The notes beneath the pieces were generated by a model. It was not told the DNA's origin. It made no database searches and saw nothing but the letters and a program-made list of their open reading frames with translations. A DNA stretch of 64,000 bases from Proteocatella sp041738345. Its GTDB lineage: Bacteria; Bacillota; Clostridia; Peptostreptococcales; Filifactoraceae. The position numbers were made by a program, and so were the translations under genes. The stretch covers positions 1 through 64,000 of the forward strand of contig JBGSPX010000028.1 in NCBI GenBank assembly GCA_041738345.1. Direction: 5' to 3'. Shown here piece by piece: positions 35,581 to 44,991 of this stretch (within the stretch, counting starts at the first letter, position 1; the number at the start of each line of letters is the position of its first letter).

Positions 35581-36945
35581 ATGAATGTTGAAAAAAATAT
35601 AAATTCTATAGAAAAAGATAGAATAATCAAGGCTTTTCCTAAAATGACAGATTTGATAGAGCTTAGGGAAATTTTTTGGGTGAATGATAAACTTGAAAAA
35701 TTTCAAAGTGTAAAAATGCGTTTTGAGATAGGGGAAGCAGATATAAAGGATGCAGAAGACAGATTAAGTAGATTTGCATCGTACATAAAAAAAGTTTTTC
35801 CAGAAACCTTGGAGGAAAATGGAATAATAGAATCGCCAATAGTAGAAATTCCCAATATGAAGATAGCAATGCAGGATTATTTTGCAACCGAAATTAGGGG
35901 AAAGGTATTTTTAAAATGTGACAATATATTAAAAATATCAGGTTCTATAAAAGCAAGAGGAGGAATTTATGAAGTTTTAAAACATGCTGAGGATTTGGCA
36001 CTAGAAAATAAACTTATAAATTATAATGATAATTACGAAAAATTTGCAGATGATGAGATAAAAGCATTTTTTTCAAAATATAAAATAGAAGTGGGTTCAA
36101 CTGGAAATCTAGGGCTTAGTATAGGTATAATGGGAGCAACTCTAGGATTTAAGGTAACGGTTCATATGTCTTCTGATGCAAGAACTTGGAAAAAAGAACT
36201 TTTAAGAAGCAAAGGGGTAGAGGTTATTGAATATGATTCAGATTACAGCAAAGCAGTGGAAGAAGGTAGAAAACTTTCAGAGTCAAATCCAAATAGCTAC
36301 TTCGTAGATGATGAAAATTCTAAAAATTTATTTTTAGGCTATGCTGTAGCAGCTTCAAGATTAGAGAAACAGTTAAATGAAAGAGGACTAAAGGTAGATG
36401 CGGAACATCCACTTTTTGTATATCTTCCTTGTGGAGTAGGCGGAGGACCTGGAGGAGTAGCTTTTGGGCTTAAGTTTTTATATGGAGACAATGTACACTT
36501 CTTTTTTGCAGAGCCTACGCACTCGCCGTGTATGACTATTGGTTGCATGACTAAAACACATGATAAATATTGTGTTCAAGATTTTGGAATAGATAATATT
36601 ACAAATGCAGATGGCCTTGCAGTAGGAAGAGCATCTGGATTTGTAGGGAAAACTTTAGAAAATTTGATAAGTGGATGTTATACAGTAAAAGATGAAACTA
36701 TGCATATACTTTTAGCTATGATGGTTGATAGTGAAAAGATATATTTGGAACCCTCAGCACTTGCGGGGGTGGCTGGGTTTAGCAAGATATTTACAACAAG
36801 AGAAGGAAAAAATTATTTAAGAGAAAATGATCTTTTGAAAAAACAGGATAATATAAATCATATTGCATGGGCAACAGGTGGAGGTATGGTACCTAAGTCT
36901 ATAATGGATGAGTACTATAAACTTGGGAAAAAACTTATGAAATAA
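35581..36945 (+). CDS. dsdA: D-serine dehydratase (ammonia-lyase)
   Basis: This 454-residue PLP enzyme converts D-serine to pyruvate and ammonia. The Schiff-base lysine sits in KISGSIKARGGIYE near residue 123. EVGSTGNLGLSIG near 170 and PCGVGGGPGGVAFG near 284 are cofactor-binding loops. The length matches DsdA of enterobacteria. GAGGTGA precedes the ATG. It is monocistronic, with its own promoter and terminator. It could recycle D-serine from wall or peptide sources into fermentation. No dsdC regulator is adjacent. Confidence 0.93.
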   Translation: MNVEKNINSIEKDRIIKAFPKMTDLIELREIFWVNDKLEKFQSVKMRFEIGEADIKDAEDRLSRFASYIKKVFPETLEENGIIESPIVEIPNMKIAMQDYFATEIRGKVFLKCDNILKISGSIKARGGIYEVLKHAEDLALENKLINYNDNYEKFADDEIKAFFSKYKIEVGSTGNLGLSIGIMGATLGFKVTVHMSSDARTWKKELLRSKGVEVIEYDSDYSKAVEEGRKLSESNPNSYFVDDENSKNLFLGYAVAASRLEKQLNERGLKVDAEHPLFVYLPCGVGGGPGGVAFGLKFLYGDNVHFFFAEPTHSPCMTIGCMTKTHDKYCVQDFGIDNITNADGLAVGRASGFVGKTLENLISGCYTVKDETMHILLAMMVDSEKIYLEPSALAGVAGFSKIFTTREGKNYLRENDLLKKQDNINHIAWATGGGMVPKSIMDEYYKLGKKLMK

Positions 36946-36952
36946 TGGAATT

Positions 36953-36999
36953 AAAAAGGATACACTCTTAACTTTATTTAAGAGTATATCCTTTTTTTG
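36953..36999. terminator. bidirectional terminator between dsdA and clpB
   Basis: AAAAAGGATA and TATCCTTTTT, together with ACTCTTAA/TTAAGAGT, form a long hairpin between convergent genes, with A- and T-tracts on both sides. Confidence 0.88.
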
Positions 37000-37058
37000 A
37001 TAAATGTAAAAAACATCATTATCCGACAGCTTGGTTATAATATATTAAATTTTAAAAG

Positions 37059-39653
37059 TTATAGTATTGTAAGTTTTTCATCGATGAAGTCTATAGTGAT
37101 AGTTCCTTCTGGAACTATATCTCCTTGAATTATTTTCTTTGCAATTAGTGTTTCAAGGCGGCTTTGGATAAATCTTTTTAGAGGTCTTGCACCATAAACA
37201 GGATCATATCCATTATCTGCAATAAACTTTTTAGCACTATCAGTAACGATAAGTTTAAATTGTTGTGATTCAAGTCTTTTTGAGAGTCTATTTATCAGAA
37301 GTTCAATTATTTTTATTATTTCTAACTTAGTAAGTGGTTTGTAAAATACAATTTCATCTAACCTATTTAAAAACTCAGGTCTAAAAGCTGATTTTAACAT
37401 CATATTTACGTTGTCTTTAGCTTCCTCAGTTATATGGCCTTCGGAATCAATGCCATTTAATAGAAATTCTGAACCAATATTTGAAGTAAGAATAATTATA
37501 GTGTTTTTAAAATCTACAGTTCTTCCTTGTGAATCAGTTATTCTACCATCGTCCAAAACTTGAAGCAAAATATTAAATACATCGTGATGCGCTTTTTCTA
37601 TTTCATCAAAAAGCAACACACTATATGGTTTTCGTCTAACGGCTTCGGTTAGCTGACCGCCTTCTTCATAACCGACATATCCTGGAGGTGCACCTACAAG
37701 TCTTGAAACTGAATGTTTTTCCATATATTCAGACATATCTATCCTTATAATATTTTGTTCATCGTCAAATAGATTTTCGGCAAGGGCTTTGGCAAGTTCA
37801 GTTTTTCCAACTCCGGTAGGGCCTAAGAATAGGAAGGAACCAATTGGTTTATTTGGATCAGAGATACCAGCCCTAGAACGTAATATTGCCTCACATACTT
37901 TTTCAACCGCTTCATCTTGTCCTACAATGCGTTTATGAAGGATGGTATCTAGGTGAAGCAGTTTTTCACGTTCACCCTCTAAAAGTTTAGTTATAGGAAT
38001 TCCAGTCCAACGTGCTATTATTTTTGCAATTTCTTCCTCTGTAACCCTATCTCTAAGCAGCGTATTTTGTTTAGAAACTGTATTTTCTTTTTCGGCTTTT
38101 TCAAGTGATGATAAAGCCTCAGGAAGTTTACCATATTTAAGTTCTGCAAGTTTTTCAAGATTGTATTCTCTTTCAGCTTGCTCTATCTGTGCATTGATAT
38201 TTCCAATTTCTTCTTTTAATCGTTGCACTGCTTGAATACTATCTTTTTCATTTTCCCACTTAGCCTTCATAGTATTAAATTCTTCTCTAAGTTCTGCAAG
38301 TTCTTTTTTTGTATGATTTAGTCTTTCTAAAGATAATTTATCAGATTCTTTTTTTAGAGCCGCTTCTTCAATTTCAAATTGCATTATTTTTCGTGAAATT
38401 TCATCAAGTTCGGTAGGCATAGAGTCGATCTCAGTTCGAATCATAGCGCAGGCTTCATCTACAAGGTCAATCGCTTTATCAGGTAGAAAACGGTCTGAAA
38501 TATATCTATCAGAAAGCATAGCGGCACTTATTAGGGCGCTATCAGCAATAGATACTCCATGGAATACCTCATATCTTTCTTTTAAGCCTCTTAAAATAGT
38601 TATAGTATCCTCTACAGTAGGTTCATCGGCAAGCACAGGTTGGAACCTTCTTTCAAGGGCAGCATCTTTTTCTATATATTTTTGATATTCATCCAAAGTA
38701 GTAGCTCCTATACAGTGGAGTTCTCCTCGTGCAAGCATTGGTTTTAAAAGATTTCCAGCATCCATTGCGCCTTCAGTTTTTCCAGCACCTACTATATTGT
38801 GCAGCTCATCTATAAATAAAATAATTCTTCCGTCGCTTTGTTTTATTTCATTTAGTACAGCTTTTAATCTTTCTTCAAATTCTCCTCTAAATTTCGCACC
38901 AGCAATCAAAGCACCCATATCTAAAGCAAATATAGTTTTATCCTTCAAGCCTTCAGGAACATCGCCTTTTAAAATTCTTATGGCAAGTCCTTCGACAATT
39001 GCAGTTTTACCAACTCCAGGTTCTCCAATTAAAACAGGGTTATTTTTAGTTTTTCTAGATAAAATTCTTATCACATTTCTGATTTCTGAATCCCTGCCAA
39101 TTACAGGGTCTAACTTTTGAGATCTGGCACGTTCAACAAGGTCATAGCCATATTTAGTAAGCGCCTCATAGGTTTCTTCAGGATTGTCACTGACCACTTT
39201 GTTGTGGCTACGAACACTGTGAAGAGCTTCTAAGAAATTGTCTTTTTTCATACCTAGAGCTTCAAAAAGCGCTTTAGTTTTTTGTAAGCGACTTTCAAAT
39301 AATGCTAGCATTATATGTTCGACAGAAACATATTCATCTTTGAATTTTAAGGCTTGTTTTTCTGCATCAAGTAAAATATTTTCGACATCTTGAGAAACGT
39401 ATATTTTTCCAGATTCTCTTCCAGGGCCTGAAACAGAAGGGATTTTTGCTAAAAATCCTTCAACAGTTTTTATTGAAAAATCAAGATTTAAACCCATTTT
39501 TTCAACAAGTCTTGGGATAAGCCCATTTTCTTGGGTAAAAAGGGCATATACGATATGCTCGATTTCAAGCTGCATATGTTTTCTTTCAATAGCCTCATTT
39601 TGAGCATCCATAATGGCTTGAATAGATTTTTGTGTAAATTTTTGAGTATTCAT
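37059..39653 (-). CDS. clpB: ClpB disaggregase
   Basis: This 864-residue AAA+ chaperone pulls proteins out of aggregates with DnaK. It has an N-domain (1-150), a first ATPase with GEPGVGKT near residue 207 and a long coiled-coil middle domain (about 400-530). The second ATPase has GPTGVGKT near 606 and a sensor region NRLDEIVFYKPL. Both Walker B motifs (LFIDELH, LLFDEIEKAH) are intact. I use the ATG at 39653, 8 nt after AAAGGA, not the ATG two codons upstream. It follows a ribbon-helix-helix gene by 36 nt. No CIRCE element is visible. Confidence 0.95.
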   Translation of the reverse strand: MNTQKFTQKSIQAIMDAQNEAIERKHMQLEIEHIVYALFTQENGLIPRLVEKMGLNLDFSIKTVEGFLAKIPSVSGPGRESGKIYVSQDVENILLDAEKQALKFKDEYVSVEHIMLALFESRLQKTKALFEALGMKKDNFLEALHSVRSHNKVVSDNPEETYEALTKYGYDLVERARSQKLDPVIGRDSEIRNVIRILSRKTKNNPVLIGEPGVGKTAIVEGLAIRILKGDVPEGLKDKTIFALDMGALIAGAKFRGEFEERLKAVLNEIKQSDGRIILFIDELHNIVGAGKTEGAMDAGNLLKPMLARGELHCIGATTLDEYQKYIEKDAALERRFQPVLADEPTVEDTITILRGLKERYEVFHGVSIADSALISAAMLSDRYISDRFLPDKAIDLVDEACAMIRTEIDSMPTELDEISRKIMQFEIEEAALKKESDKLSLERLNHTKKELAELREEFNTMKAKWENEKDSIQAVQRLKEEIGNINAQIEQAEREYNLEKLAELKYGKLPEALSSLEKAEKENTVSKQNTLLRDRVTEEEIAKIIARWTGIPITKLLEGEREKLLHLDTILHKRIVGQDEAVEKVCEAILRSRAGISDPNKPIGSFLFLGPTGVGKTELAKALAENLFDDEQNIIRIDMSEYMEKHSVSRLVGAPPGYVGYEEGGQLTEAVRRKPYSVLLFDEIEKAHHDVFNILLQVLDDGRITDSQGRTVDFKNTIIILTSNIGSEFLLNGIDSEGHITEEAKDNVNMMLKSAFRPEFLNRLDEIVFYKPLTKLEIIKIIELLINRLSKRLESQQFKLIVTDSAKKFIADNGYDPVYGARPLKRFIQSRLETLIAKKIIQGDIVPEGTITIDFIDEKLTIL

Positions 39654-39689
39654 AAGCATCTTCCTTTCAAATAATTTTAAGTAGAAAAA

Positions 39690-40343
39690 TCATATGATTA
39701 AGTTGCAATTTTTTAGAAAAGTCAGATAATAATTTTCTAGTTCAGAAAATTTGATATCAGGCGTTTTGATATATTTTTTTAAAACATTATCAAACATATC
39801 TATATATTTTCCAACGGATTCACTTAGCATTTTATTGTCAGTAAGTGGGTGGGGGGTAATAAGACTTCTTTCAAATTTATTTATGTCAATTGTATAAATT
39901 ATTTTGGTATTTCCAATTAAAGGTTTTAAATTCTTAGCTTCAAGCTCAACCCATATTTCAAAAAAAGTAGATAAAGTATGTATAAGGGCCTCACTTTGAG
40001 TTCTAAATTGTATTTTTAAGGCTCCAAAATATTCCTGATTATATTTGTAAAGTTCTATAGAATATTTTATAGAGGGCTTATATTTATAATTTAGTGAGCT
40101 CTTTATACATATAATAGAAGCTGAATTAGAATTTTGAATCAAAAGATTGCTATGAGTTTTTAGTAAGCTACTAAGATATTCGAAAATTTCTTGAATATGC
40201 ATCTCAGGTGTAGACATTGATAGATGCTCTGCTAATATATGATTTATAAGATTTGAACGATTTGTATTTTGTTTATATGCAAGACGGTCTATTTCTTCTA
40301 TTAAATTTTTAGAAAGCATAAGACTGTACATGTTTTTTTTCAA
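39690..40343 (-). CDS. ribbon-helix-helix DNA-binding protein, clpB-linked
   Basis: This 217-residue protein begins with a CopG-like ribbon-helix-helix: MYSLMLSKNLIEEIDRLAY followed by NTNRSNLINHILAEHL. The rest (about 60-217) has mixed strands and helices and I do not recognise it. The start is chosen at a TTG at 40343, 6 nt after AGAGGTG. The ATG at 40331 is a weaker alternative and the GTG at 40352 overlaps the Shine-Dalgarno sequence. It lies 36 nt before clpB on the same strand with no terminator between. Regulation of itself and clpB is a reasonable inference. Confidence 0.75.
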   Translation of the reverse strand: MKKNMYSLMLSKNLIEEIDRLAYKQNTNRSNLINHILAEHLSMSTPEMHIQEIFEYLSSLLKTHSNLLIQNSNSASIICIKSSLNYKYKPSIKYSIELYKYNQEYFGALKIQFRTQSEALIHTLSTFFEIWVELEAKNLKPLIGNTKIIYTIDINKFERSLITPHPLTDNKMLSESVGKYIDMFDNVLKKYIKTPDIKFSELENYYLTFLKNCNLII

Positions 40344-40363
40344 CTTAATCACCTCTTAATAAA

Positions 40364-40392
40364 ATATTAATATTTTTGAAACAAATTGTCAA
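40364..40392 (-). promoter_or_regulatory. promoter of the RHH-clpB operon with palindrome
   Basis: On the minus strand TTGACA and TAATAT are 17 nt apart. AATATTAATATT (40363-40374) is a perfect 12-base palindrome covering the -10 box and could be an autoregulatory operator. Its AT content makes chance more likely. Confidence 0.5.
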
Positions 40393-40450
40393 TATATTTA
40401 TATAAAAAATAAAACAAGTTTGAATGCTATAAAATAAATACATAAAAAAC

Positions 40451-40480
40451 TTGATGTTTATGAAAGCGCTAAGTTATAAT
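40451..40480 (+). promoter_or_regulatory. promoter of the K+ channel gene, with cre-like spacer
   Basis: TTGATG (40451-40456) and TATAAT (40475-40480) are 18 nt apart. The spacer holds TGAAAGCGCTAAGT (40461-40474), which fits the cre consensus except at its last two fixed bases. Confidence 0.6.
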
Positions 40481-40513
40481 AAAATAGTACCCTTGAAGGA
40501 GGCTAGCAAACTT

Positions 40514-40936
40514 ATGAAAAAATTAAGATTACTTTGGGTTATACTAAAAAGCTTTAATGCGGAAAAAATATGTATAGGATTTTTGGGATATACAGCTTTA
40601 GTATCATTTATTTTTCGTGCAGTTGAGCCTAATATAGATACTTATGGAGATTCACTATGGTATTGCTTTGCTGTAATTACTACAATTGGATTTGGAGATA
40701 TTACTGCAATTACACCTATAGGAAGAATAACTACTATAATGTTAGGATTTTATTCTATGTTTATCGTTTCGCTTATAACAGGCGTTTTTGCGACTTATTT
40801 TATTGAATTTCAAAAAATAAAAGCTAATGAATCGGCAGTATTATTCATAGAAAAACTTGAAAATCTTGAAAATTTGTCAAAAGATGAATTAAGAGAACTT
40901 TCAACAAAAGTTAAGGAAAGAAGATATAAAATTTAA
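40514..40936 (+). CDS. two-span potassium channel-like protein
   Basis: This 140-residue membrane protein has two spans (about residues 20-38 and 72-94). Between them lies a pore loop with the selectivity-filter sequence TTIGFGD, a TxGYGD variant with Phe for Tyr. A charged C-terminal helix follows. I start it at the ATG at 40514, 11 nt after AAGGAGG. The longer open frame runs through the predicted promoter at 40451-40480, so its first codons cannot be translated from that promoter. No RCK nucleotide-binding domain is present. It lies 19 nt before the YhgE/Pip gene. Confidence 0.85.
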   Translation: MKKLRLLWVILKSFNAEKICIGFLGYTALVSFIFRAVEPNIDTYGDSLWYCFAVITTIGFGDITAITPIGRITTIMLGFYSMFIVSLITGVFATYFIEFQKIKANESAVLFIEKLENLENLSKDELRELSTKVKERRYKI

Positions 40937-40955
40937 AATTTAGATAGGAGCATTG

Positions 40956-43118
40956 ATGAGAAATATTTGGAAAATATACAAGCGAGATTTAAATAAAATT
41001 TGTAAAAATCCAGTAGCGCTTGTAGTAGCAATTGGAATAATGGTATTACCTTCACTTTATGCGTGGTTTAATATTAAAGCAAGCTGGGATCCTTATGGAA
41101 ATACTCAAGGAATTTTGGTAGCAGTTTCAAATGATGACTTGGGATACACAGTTGAGGGGGAAGAATTCAATATCGGGGATAAGATTATAGAAAACCTTGA
41201 AGGTAATACGCAGATGGGGTGGCAATTTGTAGATACAGAGAACGCTATTAATGGGGCTAAAAGTGGAAAATATTATGCAGTAATTGTTATTCCAAAAGAT
41301 TTCAGTGAAAAAATATCAAGCTTATTAGAGGATGATGTAAAGATACCTCAAATTGATTACTATGTAAATGAAAAGAAAAATGCTATAGCTCCTAAAATAA
41401 CGGATAAAGGAGTAAGTTCAATTCAGCATCAAATTAATGAAACCTTTGTGCAGACTATTACAGAGATTTCATTTAAAGCATTTAATCTGACCGATGAAAA
41501 GCTTAGTGAAAGAGGCGATCCAATTGATAGGATGATAAAGGCATTTGAAGATGCAGATAAAAATCTTGAGGATTTTTCTACAGCGATATTAGCCTTTCAA
41601 AATCTTTCCAAAGCGGTAGGGGAGTTAAATGGAGTTTTTAAAGAAATGCTTCCAGATTCACAGCTTCTTATAGATGATAGCGTAAATTCTGTAAATGATT
41701 TTAAAAATCTTATAGATATATCAAGGGATGTATCAAAACGAATAGACCGCTCAATTGATGATATTATAGATTCGAATAGAATACTTACAGATACGCTAAG
41801 TGATTCTTTAGACGTGCTTTATGATGATGTTGAAAAAGGAAACAAAGATATAGGGGCACTTGTAAAAAATAGTAAAAATTTGTGTTATAACATAATTGAT
41901 GTAAATGATAAAACAAGTAGTGTTTTAAAAAAGATAAACGAAATACTTCCAATTCCACTAAAAGGTGTGGATAAGGCGGTAGAAGCACTTTCAAAAGCAA
42001 ATTCAGCGCAGCAAGATATAATAAAAGTGCTTAATGATACAAATACGCTCTCAAGAGACGCTGAAGATACTGTTTATGATTTAAGAAGAGAGACTAATAA
42101 AAGTATAGATGTAACTAAAGACCAGATAGATTATGTCCAAGATTTAGTAAGCGATGAAATAAAACCAGCATTAAATGAAAGTGTAGATGGAGTATATGAT
42201 GGACTTTCAAGTGTATCAACGCTTATTGTAGATATGAACAAACTTATTCCAAGTATGCAGAGGTCTTTAGAGGGCGTAGATAACTCAATTGAGTATACTA
42301 TAAAAGCGCTTGAAAATACAAATGTTTTAGTCAAGGATGGACAAGAGAGAATAAGAAAGATTGTAAAAGATTTAAATGAAGTTTCAAATGATGAAAAATG
42401 GGACAAGATGCTTAAAATATTAAGAACTAATCCAGAGCTCGCTGGAGATTTTATGTCTTCACCAGTAGAAATAAATTATAATTATCTATATCCAATTGAG
42501 AATTACGGGAGCGCTATGACTCCATTTTATACAGTACTATGTTTGTGGGTAGGAGGGCTTATACTTGTATCAATACTAAAGACAAAGGTAAAAGAAGATG
42601 AAAATATAAAAAATATACTTCCATCACAAGCTTATTTTGGAAGATATTTGCTATTTATGACAATGGGTATAATTCAAGCCCTTATAGTGTGTCTTGGAAA
42701 TCTATATCTACTAAAAGTTCAATGCGAAAGCCCATTACTTTTTATTGCTGCTGGTTTAGTTTGCAGTATTGTATTTACACTTATAATATACACGATGACT
42801 CTTTCTTTTGGGGATGTAGGAAAAGCAATATCTATTGTACTTTTGGTAATCCAAGTTGCAGGAGCAGGAGGTACATTTCCGATAGAAGTTACGCCTCCAT
42901 TTTTTAGAGCCGTGAACCCTATGCTTCCATTTACTCATGGAATAAATGCAATGAGAGAGTGTGTAGCAGGAGTATATATGGAGCATTATATAAAAGATTT
43001 AGTAAAACTTTCAGTATTTATACCGATGGCACTATTTGTAGGGCTTTACCTTAGAAAACCACTAATAAAACTCACTGAATTTTTTGAAGAAAAACTTGAG
43101 GAAACAGATTTAATGTAG
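40956..43118 (+). CDS. YhgE/Pip domain membrane protein
   Basis: This 720-residue protein has one N-terminal span (KNPVALVVAIGIMVLPSLYAWFNI, cut here as about residues 17-38). Next is a long extracytoplasmic part with coiled-coil helices (about 170-490), followed by five or six C-terminal spans of the ABC-2 type. The NIKASWDPYGNTQGILVAVSN start is diagnostic of the YhgE/Pip family. Relatives include the lactococcal phage infection protein and type VII secretion proteins. TAGGAG precedes the ATG at 40956; the adjacent TTG is not needed. It shares a transcript with the channel gene. Confidence 0.88.
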   Translation: MRNIWKIYKRDLNKICKNPVALVVAIGIMVLPSLYAWFNIKASWDPYGNTQGILVAVSNDDLGYTVEGEEFNIGDKIIENLEGNTQMGWQFVDTENAINGAKSGKYYAVIVIPKDFSEKISSLLEDDVKIPQIDYYVNEKKNAIAPKITDKGVSSIQHQINETFVQTITEISFKAFNLTDEKLSERGDPIDRMIKAFEDADKNLEDFSTAILAFQNLSKAVGELNGVFKEMLPDSQLLIDDSVNSVNDFKNLIDISRDVSKRIDRSIDDIIDSNRILTDTLSDSLDVLYDDVEKGNKDIGALVKNSKNLCYNIIDVNDKTSSVLKKINEILPIPLKGVDKAVEALSKANSAQQDIIKVLNDTNTLSRDAEDTVYDLRRETNKSIDVTKDQIDYVQDLVSDEIKPALNESVDGVYDGLSSVSTLIVDMNKLIPSMQRSLEGVDNSIEYTIKALENTNVLVKDGQERIRKIVKDLNEVSNDEKWDKMLKILRTNPELAGDFMSSPVEINYNYLYPIENYGSAMTPFYTVLCLWVGGLILVSILKTKVKEDENIKNILPSQAYFGRYLLFMTMGIIQALIVCLGNLYLLKVQCESPLLFIAAGLVCSIVFTLIIYTMTLSFGDVGKAISIVLLVIQVAGAGGTFPIEVTPPFFRAVNPMLPFTHGINAMRECVAGVYMEHYIKDLVKLSVFIPMALFVGLYLRKPLIKLTEFFEEKLEETDLM

Positions 43119-43143
43119 GCTTATTAAAATAAAGGAGTATCAT

Positions 43144-43896
43144 ATGGTGAATAAAAAAGTTAATAGCATGATAGATTTTGGATGTATTTTAATAGCTATA
43201 ATTACTTTAATTGTAGGTCTGTATTACTCAAAATTTATATGGGAATCATTTTACAGTTCTATAATTTTAAGTAAGGCGTATATCGGAATTTTATCAGGAC
43301 TTAAAGTGACGATTCTATTAACTTTAGTAGGGAGCATATTAGGTACGCTTTTTGGAGCTATAATTTGTAGCATGAGAATGTCAAAAGTAACATCATTAAA
43401 TATATTAGGTAAAATTCTTATTGAAATTTTGAGAGGAATCCCTGTAGTTATGTTACTTATGTTTTTATATTTTTTTGTTTTCTTAGGAAACTCAATAGAT
43501 GCTCTTTATGTAGCTATGCTCGGATATGGTATGAATACAGGGGCTCATATGGCAGAAATATTTAGAACCTCTATTACAGCTATAAATCCTAAAGAAGTTG
43601 AGGCGGCAAGAATGCTTGGATTTTCGAAGCTTAAGGTTTTTTATTATATTATTTTGCCTCAAAGTTGGAAAATTGCAAAGCCGATTTATGAAAGTGCTAT
43701 AATAACATTGATTCAGTGGACTAGTGTAGCAGGGTATATATCAGTTACAGAACTTACTAGAATTATTAATGGCTTAGGTTCAAGAACAGGAAATCCATTT
43801 TTTTCATTATTTTTGGGAATGGTAATATATCTTTTGTTAGCATATTTCGTAAAAACTATATTCTGGCTTAGCAATAGACGAGGTGAAAATAAATGA
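43144..43896 (+). CDS. amino-acid ABC transporter permease (HisM/GlnP type)
   Basis: This 250-residue protein has about five to six spans and the family coupling loop. ISGLKVTILLTLVGSILGT-like sequence begins the domain near residue 45. The EAA-type loop HMAEIFRTSITAINPKEVEA continues into RMLGFSKLKVFYYIILPQ (near 130-170). AAAGGAG precedes the ATG. The ATPase gene overlaps its end by 4 nt. It is the membrane part of a polar amino-acid importer whose other two subunits are both unusual. Confidence 0.9.
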   Translation: MVNKKVNSMIDFGCILIAIITLIVGLYYSKFIWESFYSSIILSKAYIGILSGLKVTILLTLVGSILGTLFGAIICSMRMSKVTSLNILGKILIEILRGIPVVMLLMFLYFFVFLGNSIDALYVAMLGYGMNTGAHMAEIFRTSITAINPKEVEAARMLGFSKLKVFYYIILPQSWKIAKPIYESAIITLIQWTSVAGYISVTELTRIINGLGSRTGNPFFSLFLGMVIYLLLAYFVKTIFWLSNRRGENK

Positions 43897-44975
43897 TAAA
43901 AATTGAAAATTTATATAAAGCTTTTGGTGAGCTAAATGTTTTAAATGGAATCAATGCGGAAATAAATGAAGGGGAGTGTGTTGTGGTAATAGGGGGCTCA
44001 GGTAGTGGTAAAAGTGTATTTTTAAGAAGTATTGCGATGCTTGAAACTCCAGATAAAGGTAATATATATATTGAACAAGATGAAATAACAGCTCCTGGAT
44101 TTAATTTAAATAAAATGCGTGAAAAAATGGGGATGGTATATCAAGGATTTCACTTGTTTTCACATCTAAATGTGTTAGATAATATAACGCTTGCTCCTCA
44201 GAAAATTTTAGGGCTTTCAAAAAAAGAAGCTGAAGAAAAAGTAATGGAATTATTGGATATGGTGGGATTAGTATCTAAAGCTAAAGTTATGCCGAGTAAA
44301 CTTTCCGGAGGACAAAGTCAAAGAATAGCAATTGCAAGATGCTTAGCTATGAATCCAAAACTTATATTATTTGATGAACCCACATCAGCGCTTGATCCTA
44401 CTATGGTAGGAGAGGTACTTGCAATTATAAGAGGTCTTTTGGGGCGAGGAATTACAATGGTTATTGTAACTCATGAAATGCAGTTTGCTAAGGATGTGGC
44501 CTCAAGAATATTTTATTTGGATGAAGGCATTATTTACGAACAGGGAACGGCAGAACAAATATTCAATAATCCTCAAAAAATTAAAACTATAAATTTTATT
44601 AAGAAACTAAAGCTATTTGAATACAATATAGACAGCAAAAAGTTTGATTTTATAGCTATGGTATCTCAAATAGACCAATTTTGCAAGAAATATACAATTT
44701 CTAAAGGAAATATATTTGCTATACAGCTTATTATTGAAGAGATAATAACGACATTATTAGATAAGTATTACGTTGAAAACAAACCACATATTGAACTTAC
44801 AATAGAGTATTCAGAATCGGACAATAAGCTGAAAATTTATATCAGCTATCATGGAAAGAATACGAATATGGTAGATAATATGGACGAAATTCAGAAAAAG
44901 ATTTTACTAGCAAAAACTCATCAGTTAGAGCATACATATAGTGATGGGAAAAATGAATTGATTTTAATAATTTGA
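43893..44975 (+). CDS. amino-acid ABC ATPase fused to a degenerate RsbW/GHKL-like domain
   Basis: Residues 1-235 are a normal GlnQ-type ATPase: Walker A GGSGSGKS at 34-41, LSGGQ at 137-141, Walker B LILFDEP at 157-163 and the switch histidine H194. Such proteins usually end near residue 240-250, but this one continues to 360. The extension has QLIIEEIITTLLDKYY (278-293), IELTIEYSESDNKLKIYISY (300-319) and GKNELILI (352-359). This order resembles the anti-sigma-factor-type GHKL ATPases such as RsbW. The N-box asparagine and the DxG motif are missing, so ATP binding by the extension is unlikely. A sensor or partner-binding role is inference. Confidence 0.85.
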   Translation: MIKIENLYKAFGELNVLNGINAEINEGECVVVIGGSGSGKSVFLRSIAMLETPDKGNIYIEQDEITAPGFNLNKMREKMGMVYQGFHLFSHLNVLDNITLAPQKILGLSKKEAEEKVMELLDMVGLVSKAKVMPSKLSGGQSQRIAIARCLAMNPKLILFDEPTSALDPTMVGEVLAIIRGLLGRGITMVIVTHEMQFAKDVASRIFYLDEGIIYEQGTAEQIFNNPQKIKTINFIKKLKLFEYNIDSKKFDFIAMVSQIDQFCKKYTISKGNIFAIQLIIEEIITTLLDKYYVENKPHIELTIEYSESDNKLKIYISYHGKNTNMVDNMDEIQKKILLAKTHQLEHTYSDGKNELILII

Positions 44976-44991
44976 AGAAGGGAAGTGTATT

